A stretch of DNA of 39,732 nt, from positions 1 through 39,732 of the forward strand of contig NZ_PGEM01000088.1 of the NCBI RefSeq assembly GCF_002934005.1. Reading direction: 5' to 3'. Source of the DNA: Cuspidothrix issatschenkoi CHARLIE-1 (GTDB lineage Bacteria; Cyanobacteriota; Cyanobacteriia; Cyanobacteriales; Nostocaceae). Position 1 is the first letter of the stretch. Each line of letters starts with the position of its first letter. The notes beneath the pieces were generated by a model that saw only the letters and a program-made list of their open reading frames with translations, had not been told where the DNA came from and made no database searches. Of this stretch, positions 9,014-18,260 are shown in pieces. The position numbers were made by a program, and so were the translations under genes.

Positions 9014-9130
9014 CGGTCTTTGAATAAACGTGAAATGAGGAATAAATTTCTCGGTACAAACTTTGAGATAATTTGGTAGTGAGGATTTCGGTCTTCAAAT
9101 CAGGAATAAATTCCTCACTATACACTTTGT
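9014..9130. repeat. Pair of direct repeats containing GAGGAATAAATTYCTC dyads
   Basis: Two related units lie head to tail at 9014-9066 and 9089-9130. Each begins CGGTCTT, contains AGGAATAAATT(T/C)CTC and ends near ACAAACTTTG or ACACTTTG. They occupy the promoter-proximal region of the nuclease-TPR gene. They could be dispersed repeats or binding sites; repeat status is more likely. Confidence 0.6.
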
Positions 9131-9182
9131 TAGAATATCTGAAATTAATCAAAAATCCCAAATCTGATTACAGAATGACTAT

Positions 9183-9277
9183 TAGACATCTGGTGGTAAT
9201 TAAATGTCCATAACCACTAAACCCTTGTAGGGACAATTCATGAATTGTCCCTACGATAATTTTCACTCCTATGTCTA
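9183..9277. mobile_element. MITE-like remnant with GACATCTGGTG end
   Basis: TA plus GACATCTGGTG at 9183-9195 equals the terminal repeat of the element at 27,549. A decayed opposite end, TTTTCACTCCTATGTCTATT at about 9260-9279, resembles TTTTCACCAGATGTCTAAT of that element. The 28-bp palindrome at 9227-9254 lies inside. The TAG stop codon of the TonB-like gene (9275-9277) falls within the putative right end. No transposase is encoded. Confidence 0.45.
9227..9254. repeat. Perfect 28-bp palindrome (GTAGGGACAATTCA half)
   Basis: GTAGGGACAATTCA is followed directly by its exact reverse complement. It has the same length and the same outer hexamers as the palindromes at 3662 and 5041, but a different core. 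It sits 21 bases beyond the stop codon of the TonB-like gene and could also act as a terminator hairpin, although no U-run follows. Confidence 0.85.
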
Positions 9278-10621
9278 TTGAGGATTTTTGGTTTCTTCTT
9301 TAAATTGGCGTAATTTTTTAATCAGTTTTTGATTAGAATCTGTAGACACATCAGAAATCTTATTACTTTGTGTCACTACAGGTGCAGGATTTAAACTGTT
9401 TACGGTTGGTGTTTCGGGGATATTTTTAGAAGTAGGAATTTGTGATGGCTGAACTTGGGGTGTAAACACTTTTTCCCCAGGTAATTTTTCTGAAGGTTGG
9501 ATATTAGAGCTTACTCCATCAGAATTGTCACGATTTTGGAACTTGAGTTGGAAAGCATAAGAACTTGTACCATTCTTATCTGCTTGAGGTGGATTAGCAC
9601 TAAAAAATTCCCGAACTTTTGATTGTAATTTAACAGATGCTGTTTCTTCTTGGAATTTAATATCTAAAACCTTACCATCCGAATCTACAACCAATCTACC
9701 TAAAACTGTTCCTACCATCTCAGGTGTTTCTGTGGAGATGGTTTCCCTAATTACTCCTTTTTCTGTAACATTGGGATATGCTTGGCGAATGTTTTCTCTA
9801 AGATTGTTGTATGCTTTGAGTCTAGCTAGTAACTGATCGTTTTTTTTGCCTGTTAATTCAGGCTGATTTGTATTAGCTTCTGGTAATTGTGGAGCTACAG
9901 CTAATTCTTCGCCATTGGTAGGAATTTTGACAACATTATTTTCTGATGTGATGGTTTGTGGTGGTGAAACACCTACTGATGCTGTGCTACCAATATCAAT
10001 AGCTTCAGGGGAGGGATTTTTCAATGGTTCTCCCGATATTTTGTTATTGCCAGGAATTTGTGGCAGTCTATTAATTCCTAGTAATTGGGTTTCTCGAATT
10101 TTTTGATCTATATTATCCACAAATGGGGAATTTGCGGAAGTATATCTATTGCTGGCCGTCAATCTCGGCATTTCTTGAGATGGGTTTTGACGAATCAAGT
10201 TTTGGATTGATTGTCTGCTAGGTAGGGAGGAAAGATTATAGTTGTTGGGTGATGTGGGAATAACAGGTAATACTGGTTGACTATATAAGTCTGGTTGTGA
10301 AGGGGGATAGGCGGTTGATGGGCTACCTAAATTACCTAAATTAACACCTGGTAATGGTTGTTGTAGGGGTAGTTGGGGCTGTTGTAAAGCCACCTGGCTG
10401 GTGCTGGCTGGTTGGGGTAGTCGGCTTTGGTCTGCGGCGGTCAATTCCATCAGTCCAACTGCTTTTGGTGGTTCATTTTTGGAAGATTGACTGGAGTTAA
10501 CTGGCATGAATGGCACAATCAAGGCAATAGCACCATGAATACCAAGGGAGGCGATCGCCGCTATTCCTGTGGGTTGGCTCAGGATTTCCGGTATATTTTT
10601 TAGGAGAGATACGTAAGACAT
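9275..10621 (-). CDS. TonB-like energy transducer protein
   Basis: The 448-residue protein has the TonB layout. A short cytoplasmic N-terminus is followed by one membrane segment (IAAIASLGIHGAIALIVPF, about residues 19-37), then a long Pro/Gln/Ser-rich periplasmic spacer, then a C-terminal region with VVDSDGKVLDIKFQ and a closing beta-strand segment (SSYAFQLKFQNRD). TonB proteins couple the inner-membrane ExbB/ExbD proton motor to outer-membrane siderophore or cobalamin receptors. No exbB, exbD or receptor gene is adjacent, so the partner is unknown. About 90 further Ser/Pro-rich residues follow the TonB-like region, which is unusual for TonB. The ATG at 10621 places the membrane segment at the expected distance. 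The call is by architecture; the spacer is too variable to compare by eye. Confidence 0.7.
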   Translation of the reverse strand: MSYVSLLKNIPEILSQPTGIAAIASLGIHGAIALIVPFMPVNSSQSSKNEPPKAVGLMELTAADQSRLPQPASTSQVALQQPQLPLQQPLPGVNLGNLGSPSTAYPPSQPDLYSQPVLPVIPTSPNNYNLSSLPSRQSIQNLIRQNPSQEMPRLTASNRYTSANSPFVDNIDQKIRETQLLGINRLPQIPGNNKISGEPLKNPSPEAIDIGSTASVGVSPPQTITSENNVVKIPTNGEELAVAPQLPEANTNQPELTGKKNDQLLARLKAYNNLRENIRQAYPNVTEKGVIRETISTETPEMVGTVLGRLVVDSDGKVLDIKFQEETASVKLQSKVREFFSANPPQADKNGTSSYAFQLKFQNRDNSDGVSSNIQPSEKLPGEKVFTPQVQPSQIPTSKNIPETPTVNSLNPAPVVTQSNKISDVSTDSNQKLIKKLRQFKEETKNPQ

Positions 10622-11013
10622 AATGTGATACTTGACTCAGATAAGCGAAAGTTGAATAGAAATTTTTGGAACCAAGGAAGAATTTAGGAGTGATTTGAAG
10701 AATAAAGTCCGAAGTTAATATTCCACAGTATCATCTACTTAGGCAGGGGAATCATAAGGGTTACGCCAAAATGGACTAGATTTTAAAATTTGTGTCTTCT
10801 GAATTATTTTGTATGTTTACTACTGTTTTGTTACTTATGAGATTTATCTTTATTCTCATACATAATAACTTCCTGAGCGAATAAGTTCAACAGGAGGATT
10901 CAGGATATTTTACAGTGAGAGCAGGGAAGAAATTTCTTTCTTGAACCACTGATAGCGTTCACGTAGTGTGCCGAAGGCATAGCATGGCGTTAGCTATACT
11001 ACTGAACTCCTGC
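10622..11013. other. Intergenic region, about 390 bp
   Basis: The part next to 10,621 must carry the promoter of the TonB-like gene, but no motif stands out. At about 10,951-10,999 there is a dispersed cyanobacterial repeat of the type GCGTTCACGTAGTGTGCC followed by GAAGGCATAGC and GCGTTAGC. No open reading frame of note is present. Confidence 0.5.
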
Positions 11014-13020
11014 CTAAAGATGACGAATAACTTCTGCAACAGACCAGGCTTGGGCGATCGCTCCTTTGGGTAGATGGGGTGCATCACCATCAAAAATTTC
11101 GGAAATTGAACCTAGACAGGCACTATAGAGAAAGTGTTCTATTAATGGTTGCCAGTCAAAGGGTAATGGTTTTTCTGGGTAGAAACGTTGCCAAGCGCGG
11201 ATATAGGGACCAATGAGCCAAGCCCAAACTGTACCTTGATGATAGGCGCGATCGCGTTTTTCGGGACTGCCTTGATATGTGCCAATATATTGGGGATCTC
11301 TGGGATCAAGAGTACGTAAGCCATAGGGTGTCAATAGTCTATCCGTGGCTAAGTTGACAATTTGTTGTCCTTGGTACAGGGAAAAAGCACAATGATGGAG
11401 TGATAGAGCTAATATTGCATTGGGGCGAATTTGGGAATTATGGCAATCATCTGGTTCAATGGTGTCATATAAATAACCTAGCTGGGGATGCCAGAATTTT
11501 TGTAATGAGGCTTTTACCTGTTGCGCTTGTGTTGCATAACGTTGTCCCTGTTTGGATAAACGCACAGTATCACCCACATCTAACTGACTCAGTTTTTCTG
11601 CCCATTTACTTAACCAACACAATGCTGAATACCATAAAGCATTAATTTCTACTGGTTTTCCCCGCCGAGGTGTGACAGGTAAGCCATCTACTACAGCGTC
11701 CATCCAAGTTAAGGCTACACCGTGAGTATCCCAACTTACTAACCCATCCGTAGCATCAACTTGGATATTGTAGCGAGTACCACTAACAAAAGCTTTATGA
11801 ATTTGCTGGATGATGGGAAATTCTGCGGCTAAAAATTGCCAATCTTGGGTTGCTTCTAAATAAAGTCCTAAAGTTTCAATCCACCAAAGGGTAGCATCAA
11901 TACTATTATAAAAAGGCTCGCCATTAATATCAGGAAAAGCATTAGGAATAAGTCCATGACGACAATAAAGCCCAAAGGTTTTTAAAAGTCCTTTTGCGAG
12001 ATCAAATCGTTGGGGAATAAGAGCTAAACCCGGTAAAGCAATTAAAGTATCTCTACCCCAGTCATTAAACCAATGATAGCCAGCAATAATGGTCGGTCCA
12101 GCAATGGAAGCACGGTAGACAATAAACTGATCACCTGCTTTGAGAAGTTGCTGTTTAATAGGTGAAAGGTTAACAGATGATTGTCCTATTTTTTGACTCT
12201 GGTTAAAAATATGGTTGAGTCGTGTTTCTTCTGCTGCTAATGCTTCAGCAAAGCTTAGAGATGAGAGTATGGTTTCTTGAGAGTTGGATAAACCTACTTC
12301 TGCTTCTAAGGTGACTGTATCTTCTGGTTGGAGATGAACTGTTAAATATCCAGGACTATAAAGGTCTTCTTGATCTCCTAATCCTCGCTTTGTTTCTTCT
12401 GGTAAAATATAATTCCAGTACCAAAGTCCATCCGGCTGATATTCTCCTTTTGTCCAGCGCAGATGCCAAGATGTGCCAAATTGATTACCTTTAATTGCTT
12501 GGAGGCAAACTAGTTGTTTTCCTAATACTTGAGAAAAATGTAATTGTTGAGACTGGGTTTGTTGGTGGTGAAAATCCCGATCTCCAATTAATAATCGCAG
12601 TTTTAAACCTGCTGATTCTTGTCCCTGATAGGAATAGTGAATTAATAGCTTTTGCTCTAAATATGGGGATAATTCAGATTCTTTTTCTACATATCCATAG
12701 GGCATTATTAACTGTCTGGTTAATTGCCAATTTTCGCCCTTCCAAGTCCATCTAGGAATGGGGTAAAGTTCAAAACCAGATAGGAGTTGATAGCCTTGGG
12801 GATCAACTTTACCACTACTCCAAATATTTGTTCCTAGAGCAATGACTGTACCATTAATTTCTAAACTTGCTTCTAAGTGAGAAAGCAGGAGTTTTCTTTC
12901 TGAGGGCGGGTTTGTAGCTGCAAACAGCCAACCATGATAGGTGCGGGTGCGGACATCAGCAACAGTACCACTGGCAAAACTACCCAAGCCATTAGTCAGC
13001 AACCATTCTGATAAATTCAC
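11014..13020 (-). CDS. Amylo-alpha-1,6-glucosidase (glycogen debranching enzyme)
   Basis: This 668-residue protein belongs to the bacterial amylo-alpha-1,6-glucosidase/GDE_C family and should remove alpha-1,6 branch residues during glycogen breakdown in the cytoplasm. The N-terminal domain begins with the family pattern EWLLTNGLGSFASGTV and RTRTYHGWLFA. The (alpha/alpha)6 catalytic domain, about residues 285-668, contains IAGYHWFNDWGRDTLIALPG, the WWIETLGLYLEAT segment, GLVSWDTHGVALTWMDAVVDG and the closing YHQGTVWAWLIGPY. The acidic residues in the DWGRD and TWMDA segments are the likely catalytic region (by family knowledge). The length is typical. No glycogen genes are adjacent. Start ATG 13020 fits the conserved N-terminus exactly. 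Confidence 0.92.
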   Translation of the reverse strand: MNLSEWLLTNGLGSFASGTVADVRTRTYHGWLFAATNPPSERKLLLSHLEASLEINGTVIALGTNIWSSGKVDPQGYQLLSGFELYPIPRWTWKGENWQLTRQLIMPYGYVEKESELSPYLEQKLLIHYSYQGQESAGLKLRLLIGDRDFHHQQTQSQQLHFSQVLGKQLVCLQAIKGNQFGTSWHLRWTKGEYQPDGLWYWNYILPEETKRGLGDQEDLYSPGYLTVHLQPEDTVTLEAEVGLSNSQETILSSLSFAEALAAEETRLNHIFNQSQKIGQSSVNLSPIKQQLLKAGDQFIVYRASIAGPTIIAGYHWFNDWGRDTLIALPGLALIPQRFDLAKGLLKTFGLYCRHGLIPNAFPDINGEPFYNSIDATLWWIETLGLYLEATQDWQFLAAEFPIIQQIHKAFVSGTRYNIQVDATDGLVSWDTHGVALTWMDAVVDGLPVTPRRGKPVEINALWYSALCWLSKWAEKLSQLDVGDTVRLSKQGQRYATQAQQVKASLQKFWHPQLGYLYDTIEPDDCHNSQIRPNAILALSLHHCAFSLYQGQQIVNLATDRLLTPYGLRTLDPRDPQYIGTYQGSPEKRDRAYHQGTVWAWLIGPYIRAWQRFYPEKPLPFDWQPLIEHFLYSACLGSISEIFDGDAPHLPKGAIAQAWSVAEVIRHL

Positions 13021-13223
13021 GCCCGCTAATTCCTAAAACTAAAATATTAATAAGTTAATACTCTACTGAATGACTTATAGATTATAGCAGAAGTCTCTCG
13101 ATTTTGGATTGCCTCCTCCCTGAAGTGTAGAAGCTTGAAAATTTTGGATTTTGGATTTATTAATGCTATACTCATTAGAAAAGATTATATAATGCAGATC
13201 GTGTGTATAGGAGAATTAGGTTA

Positions 13224-13838
13224 ATGACAATTATCTATGGAACAGAAAAATGGTTGCGGGTTGGTCAACAAGCTCCTGATTTTACAGCAACAGCAGTAGT
13301 GGATCAAGAGTTTAAACCAATTAAATTGTCTAATTATCGCGGTAAATATGTGGTCATGTTTTTTTACCCTTTAGATTTTACCTTTGTTTGTCCTACGGAA
13401 GTGACTGCATTTAGCGATCGCTATGAGGAATTCAAAACCTTGAATACGGAGGTTTTTGGTATTTCTGTTGATAGTGAATTTTCTCATCTTGCTTGGATTC
13501 AAACAGATCGTAAATCTGGTGGAGTTGGTGACTTGAATTATCCCCTAATCTCTGACATCAAAAAAGAAATTAGTGCGGATTATAATGTCTTAGATATTTC
13601 CGCCGGCGTTGCTTTACGTGGTTTATTTATTATTGATAAAGACGGCATTCTTCAACACTCTACAATTAACAATCTTGGCTTTGGTCGTAGTGTTGATGAA
13701 ACCCTGCGTACATTACAAGCAATTCAATATGTTCAGTCTCATACCGATGAAGTTTGTCCTGCGGACTGGCAACCTGGTGACAAAACTCTGAATACTGATC
13801 CTGTGAAATCAAAAATTTATTTTTCTGCTCTGGAATAA
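13224..13838 (+). CDS. Typical 2-Cys peroxiredoxin
   Basis: This thiol peroxidase reduces hydrogen peroxide and alkyl hydroperoxides using thioredoxin. Counting from ATG 13224 the protein has 204 residues. The peroxidatic cysteine is C56 in [10 protein letters not shown], with the conserved FFYPLDFTF before it. The resolving cysteine is C178 in DEVCPADW. The GGVGDL and C-terminal IYF motifs, which together mark the over-oxidation-sensitive eukaryote-like group, are both present. I chose 13224 rather than the upstream in-frame ATG at 13203 because a TAGGAG ribosome binding site lies about ten bases before it, and because [14 protein letters not shown] is the usual start. A second peroxiredoxin-like gene follows 99 bases downstream. 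Confidence 0.95.
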   Translation: MTIIYGTEKWLRVGQQAPDFTATAVVDQEFKPIKLSNYRGKYVVMFFYPLDFTFVCPTEVTAFSDRYEEFKTLNTEVFGISVDSEFSHLAWIQTDRKSGGVGDLNYPLISDIKKEISADYNVLDISAGVALRGLFIIDKDGILQHSTINNLGFGRSVDETLRTLQAIQYVQSHTDEVCPADWQPGDKTLNTDPVKSKIYFSALE

Positions 13839-13937
13839 TTTAATTCTCAATCCCTCACTCGATCATAGATTCATCAGAGATATTTCCGAATGTCTTTCTT
13901 AACTTTGATTTTTTGTATATTCCTTGATTGAATTTTT

Positions 13938-14501
13938 ATGCTCACGTCTACTGATTTTACTGGCTTACTTAATGAGCGATTTTTCCATAATTTTTTACCC
14001 ATTCCCGCTTTAGATAATTTACGTTTAGGTGTAGGTACACCAGATTTTAAATTATCTGATATTACTAATAATAGGGTAGTTAAATTATCTGATTATCGAG
14101 GGAAACAACCCGTGTTAGTGGCTTTTACCAGGATTTTTACTGAAAAACAATATTGTCCATTTTGTTATCCTCATATTAAAGCTTTAAATGAGAACTATGA
14201 AGAGTTTAAAAATCGCGGTATTGAAGTTTTATTAATTACTAGCACTGACAAGAAGCAAAGTCAAATCATCGTTCAGGATTTGGGTTTAAAAATGCCATTG
14301 TTAACAGATTCTAGCTGTCATACATTTCGTAATTATAAAACTGGACAAGCATTAGGAGCGCCTTTACCAGCACAATTTGTATTAGATAAAGACGGAAAGT
14401 TACTGTACAGACATTTGTTTTCTTTTTTAGACCATAATGCCAAGATAGAAACACTTCTAGAACAGTTTAATGTGGCAAAAGCCAATGTGACCGAGTTTTA
14501 A
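13938..14501 (+). CDS. Peroxiredoxin-like (AhpC/TSA, redoxin) protein
   Basis: The 187-residue protein has a thioredoxin-fold redoxin domain: GVGTPDFKLSDI, KLSDYRGKQPVLVAF and APLPAQFVLDKDGKLLYRH. Its active-site region reads QYCPFCYPHI (C73 and C76), a CxxC pair rather than the PxxxTxxC motif of true peroxiredoxins, so a thiol-disulfide oxidoreductase activity or a peroxiredoxin-like role is more likely than classic 2-Cys catalysis. It has no signal peptide. It lies just downstream of the 2-Cys peroxiredoxin gene on the same strand and may share its regulation. A MITE-like element begins a few bases after its stop codon. Confidence 0.8.
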   Translation: MLTSTDFTGLLNERFFHNFLPIPALDNLRLGVGTPDFKLSDITNNRVVKLSDYRGKQPVLVAFTRIFTEKQYCPFCYPHIKALNENYEEFKNRGIEVLLITSTDKKQSQIIVQDLGLKMPLLTDSSCHTFRNYKTGQALGAPLPAQFVLDKDGKLLYRHLFSFLDHNAKIETLLEQFNVAKANVTEF

Positions 14502-14992
14502 AAAAATAGGACTTACGCACTGTACAAATTCACCATGATGTATATAAACGAAAATTCGTAGTTTCAGGCTTTTGGTGATTAACTTCTGCTCAATAGCGAT
14601 AGCGAAGTGCTGCTGCAAGCAGTTCGCTAAGAAATCATCGAAAACCCGGGATTAAATCCATCAAAGTCATACCCCCTATTTGGTATTTCCTGTCAATGCG
14701 TAAGTCCTAATCTAGTTAATACTTAAATTAAAAAGTAGTTAAATGTATCCAAATAGGCATTACAGAGATAGTAAAAATATGATCCGAGCAAAATATTACT
14801 GAAATTAGTATAAAATCCTTCCCTTTTAGTACGGTTATCCTGATAGAAATAAATCTGGATGACTGACTACTGAAAACCCATAAAAGTTATAGTTATACAA
14901 CAGCATTAACAACAGTCAGATTCTTAGAACCCACCTGAAGTGGGAAAATCAAATCATGGCAACAGAAGACATAGAGAGGAAAAGCTGATAAT
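14502..14992. other. Intergenic region upstream of dxs, about 490 bp
   Basis: The first part is a 203-bp MITE-like element (14507-14709). The remainder is an AT-rich dxs leader. It contains a small perfect hairpin CCCACCTGAAGTGGG at 14930-14944 and a ribosome binding site AGAGGAAA about 11 bases before the dxs start. No riboswitch was recognised. Confidence 0.6.
14507..14709. mobile_element. 203-bp MITE-like element with GGACTTACGCA ends and TA duplication
   Basis: TA-GGACTTACGCA at 14507-14519 is mirrored exactly by TGCGTAAGTCC-TA at 14697-14709. An 11-bp perfect terminal inverted repeat flanked by TA on both sides is the pattern left by IS630/Tc1-mariner-type transposition. The interior has no transposase; it contains a shorter repeat with CGATAGCGAAGTGCTGCTGC near 14,596. 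It is therefore non-autonomous. Confidence 0.75.
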
Positions 14993-16888
14993 ATGCACTT
15001 GAGTGAAATCACCCATCCTAACCAGTTGCATGGTTTATCAATTCGGCAGTTAGAACAAATTGCCCGTCAAATTCGAGAAAAGCACCTACAAACCGTAGCA
15101 GCCAGTGGAGGACATTTAGGACCTGGTTTGGGAGTTGTGGAATTAACACTAGGACTTTACCAAACCCTGGATTTAGATCGGGATAAGGTGATCTGGGATG
15201 TTGGACATCAAGCCTATCCTCACAAATTAATTACCGGACGCTACGCTGATTTTCACACCCTGCGGCAAAAAGACGGCGTTGCAGGTTATCTCAAACGCTG
15301 CGAAAACAAATTTGATCATTTTGGTGCAGGACACGCTTCTACAAGTATTTCCGCCGCCCTGGGGATGGCTTTAGCCCGCGACTCAAAAGGGGAAAAATTT
15401 AAAGCTGTTGCTGTCATTGGCGATGGGGCTTTAACTGGCGGTATGGCCTTAGAAGCCATTAACCACGCTGGACATCTACCCAAAACTAATCTCCTCGTTG
15501 TTCTCAATGATAACGAGATGTCAATTTCTCCCAACGTGGGCGCAATTCCTCGTTATCTCAATAAAATGCGTCTCAGTCCACCTGTGCAGTTTCTCTCCGA
15601 TGGCATTGAAGAACAGCTAAAACATATTCCTTTTGTGGGTGATGAACTAGAACGCATCAAAGAAGGGATGAAACGGTTAGCGGTTTCTAAAGTCGGTGCA
15701 GTTTTTGAAGAATTGGGCTTTACCTACATGGGGCCAGTTGATGGACATAACTTAGAAGAGTTAATTACCACCTTCCAACAAGCACATAAAATTACTGGGC
15801 CAGTATTAGTTCACGTAGTCACAACCAAGGGTAAAGGCTATGAACTAGCAGAAAAAGACCAAGTAGGCTACCATGCCCAAAACCCCTTTAATTTAGCCAC
15901 TGGTAAAGCAATTCCTTCTAGTAAACCTAAACCTCCTGCTTACGCTAAGGTCTTTTCTCATACCTTGGTAAAACTGGCTGAACAAAATCCTCAAATTATC
16001 GGTATCACAGCCGCAATGGCTACTGGTACTGGCTTAGATAAACTACAAGCAAAACTCCCCAATCAGTATGTTGATGTGGGAATAGCAGAACAACACGCCG
16101 TCACACTAGCCGCAGGTTTAGCTTGTGAAGGTATGCGCCCTGTGGCTGCCATCTATTCCACTTTCTTACAACGTGCTTACGACCAAATTATTCACGATGT
16201 TTGCATTCAAAATCTGCCTGTATTCTTCTGTTTAGATCGGGCGGGTATTGTGGGGGCTGATGGCCCAACTCACCAAGGGATGTATGATATTGCTTATCTG
16301 CGTTGTATTCCCAATATGGTGGTGATGGCTCCCAAGGATGAAGCCGAATTACAACGGATGGTGGTAACGGGAATTAATTACACAGATAGCCCGATTTCTA
16401 TGCGTTTCCCCCGTGGTAATGGTCACGGTGTCCCCTTAATGGAGGAAGGTTGGGAATCTCTGGAAATTGGTAAGGGGGAAATTCTCCGTCAAGGGGATGA
16501 TGTCTTACTTCTGGGCTATGGTACTATGGTTTATCCAGCTATGCAAGCGGCGGAAATTCTCAGCGAACATGGCATTGAAGCCACTGTCATTAATGCCCGT
16601 TTTGTTAAACCTTTGGATACTGAGTTAATTTTACCTTTGGCTAAACAAATCGGCCGGGTTGTGACTTTGGAAGAAGGTTGTTTAATGGGTGGTTTCGGTT
16701 CTGCTGTGGCTGAAGCTTTAATGGATGCTGATATTTTAGTGCCGGTGAAACGGATTGGTGTACCTGATATTTTGGTAGATCATGCCACACCTGAGCAATC
16801 TTTTGCCGCGTTAGGTTTGAGTAGTCCTCAAATTGCCGAAACTGTTTTACAAGCTTTCTTTAAGAAACAGGCTGCTGCTGTGGTGTAG
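14993..16888 (+). CDS. dxs: 1-deoxy-D-xylulose-5-phosphate synthase
   Basis: Dxs condenses pyruvate and glyceraldehyde 3-phosphate with thiamine diphosphate, the first step of the MEP isoprenoid pathway that supplies carotenoids, phytol and quinones. The 631-residue length is typical. Visible motifs include [16 protein letters not shown], the thiamine diphosphate-binding [18 protein letters not shown] with NDNEMSIS downstream, MGPVDGHN, the transketolase-like [17 protein letters not shown] with the catalytic Glu, and [15 protein letters not shown]. The ATG at 14993 is preceded by AGAGGAAA at a slightly long spacing. The gene is monocistronic as far as can be seen; the next genes are convergent. 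Confidence 0.97.
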   Translation: MHLSEITHPNQLHGLSIRQLEQIARQIREKHLQTVAASGGHLGPGLGVVELTLGLYQTLDLDRDKVIWDVGHQAYPHKLITGRYADFHTLRQKDGVAGYLKRCENKFDHFGAGHASTSISAALGMALARDSKGEKFKAVAVIGDGALTGGMALEAINHAGHLPKTNLLVVLNDNEMSISPNVGAIPRYLNKMRLSPPVQFLSDGIEEQLKHIPFVGDELERIKEGMKRLAVSKVGAVFEELGFTYMGPVDGHNLEELITTFQQAHKITGPVLVHVVTTKGKGYELAEKDQVGYHAQNPFNLATGKAIPSSKPKPPAYAKVFSHTLVKLAEQNPQIIGITAAMATGTGLDKLQAKLPNQYVDVGIAEQHAVTLAAGLACEGMRPVAAIYSTFLQRAYDQIIHDVCIQNLPVFFCLDRAGIVGADGPTHQGMYDIAYLRCIPNMVVMAPKDEAELQRMVVTGINYTDSPISMRFPRGNGHGVPLMEEGWESLEIGKGEILRQGDDVLLLGYGTMVYPAMQAAEILSEHGIEATVINARFVKPLDTELILPLAKQIGRVVTLEEGCLMGGFGSAVAEALMDADILVPVKRIGVPDILVDHATPEQSFAALGLSSPQIAETVLQAFFKKQAAAVV

Positions 16889-17098
16889 TTGTTTTTTGTC
16901 TGATAGCGTAGCCATATCAGGATTTACAGGATTTAAGGATTGCCAGGATTTAATTATTTTGTATGTATTTCTTGATCCTGTTTATCTTTTCCTCAAATCA
17001 TCATCTAATTTGGCAAAAACCACTATTTATTATTGGTAGTGTCATTATGGGAAGTTTAATGGGTGCGCTGGCTATTTCTAGTATTAATCGCCCACAAA

Positions 17099-18214
17099 CT
17101 ATAAGTTCTCTAGCGATTCTAACCGCGCTTTGATTAGGTCTATTTGCAAATAAACATAATCTCTGAGAACTGGTATTTTCTCTAAATGAGATTCTAATTT
17201 TTGCTGTTTTTCTTGAGAATGATATAACTGCACTTTTAAATTATCCAATTCTTGAGACATTTCGACCATGTAAGATTCTAAACTTTTTCGGAGTTCATGA
17301 GAGCGATTTAACTCTAATCTTAAAGCATCTAATTCTTGATTAATTTTCACTATTTCTAAATTAGAATTTGCTTGATCATCTTTAATTTCTTGTATATTAA
17401 TGATTTGAGATTCTTCAAACTGCAAATTCAAACCATTTAATTTTTTATTAATTTTGAGTATTTCTAAATTGGTATTTGCTTGAGTATCTTTAATTTCTGG
17501 TATGTTAATGATTTGGGATGCCAAATTTATGCGTTCTTGTTGAAATTGCTCTAACTGCGATGTTAAATCATCTAATTTTTGGTAGATTTTTTGAATTTCT
17601 ACAGGATGATCCTCTTTAGATTCTTGAAAATCAGGAACTTCAAATTTAAACTGTGAAAAATGATCACTAAATTCTAAAATACCTTTTTCTTCTAGTTTCC
17701 ATTCTTTTCCATTAGGTAAACTTGATAATTTCGCAGGTTTAGTTAACATAAAATGGGTATCTAATGAAGCAGTTTCACCATGAAAATCAAATAATTTTGC
17801 TACTGTTTTTAGTTTATGAATATGTAATTTAATAATGATACTGGGTATGAGAAAGATATTGTTTTGATTAGATACAATTATCCAATATTTACCATTTTTG
17901 TCATTTTCTAAAAATATTGGCTCATTGTTTCTATCTTCTCGATAACTTTTAGCTGTTAATTCGGCAATAATCGAATTTTTTAATAAAACCTTGGGAACGT
18001 CATTATAAACCTGTACTAATTCAGATTCAGATATATTCAGAGGGGTGATTTGTTCTGTTTGTAAATTCCCAGTAACGATAACTGAACCATTTTGAACCCG
18101 TTCAGTTAGTGTGGATAGGTAAGTTTCTATGTTAGTTATTCTCGGTGCAAAATGTTGATAACACAGTTGTTTTAATTCTTCAACTTTACGGAAAAGATTA
18201 TCAAAATTAGTCAT
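17099..18214 (-). CDS. Soluble coiled-coil protein with YW/LIKPAK domain
   Basis: I do not recognise a named family. From ATG 18214 the protein has 371 residues; ATG 18226 would add four, but AAGGA lies directly against it and is better spaced for 18214. Numbered from 18226, residues about 102-187 form the domain shared with the next two genes: GKYWIIVSN, FLIPS, FMLTKPAKLSSL and EWKLEEKGILEF. Residues about 205-375 are a long coiled coil. This coil contains a direct duplication of about 35 residues: IINIPEIKDTQANTNLEI and IINIQEIKDDQANSNLEI. No membrane segment or signal peptide is seen. It is the last gene of the minus-strand cluster, 46 bases after its neighbour. It may be the cytosolic partner of the membrane-bound paralogue (inference). 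Confidence 0.75.
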   Translation of the reverse strand: MTNFDNLFRKVEELKQLCYQHFAPRITNIETYLSTLTERVQNGSVIVTGNLQTEQITPLNISESELVQVYNDVPKVLLKNSIIAELTAKSYREDRNNEPIFLENDKNGKYWIIVSNQNNIFLIPSIIIKLHIHKLKTVAKLFDFHGETASLDTHFMLTKPAKLSSLPNGKEWKLEEKGILEFSDHFSQFKFEVPDFQESKEDHPVEIQKIYQKLDDLTSQLEQFQQERINLASQIINIPEIKDTQANTNLEILKINKKLNGLNLQFEESQIINIQEIKDDQANSNLEIVKINQELDALRLELNRSHELRKSLESYMVEMSQELDNLKVQLYHSQEKQQKLESHLEKIPVLRDYVYLQIDLIKARLESLENL

Positions 18215-18260
18215 TAATATTCCCATCCTTAGCTATAATTTTGATTTATTTTATATAACT

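Noticed and set aside
8961-9161. A 66-codon minus-strand frame upstream of the nuclease-TPR gene
   Set aside because: It consists mainly of the paired repeat units and overlaps the start of the real gene in another frame.
9227-9254. Classic intrinsic terminator for the TonB-like gene
   Set aside because: The 28-bp palindrome has no loop-stabilising layout or U-run, and the same ends occur in other repeats, so repeat status is preferred.
16889-17098. Possible small gene or gene remnant between dxs and the coiled-coil gene (for example ATG at about 17,047)
   Set aside because: The short frame runs into the convergent gene, has no ribosome binding site, and the region carries CAGGATTTA-type repeats.
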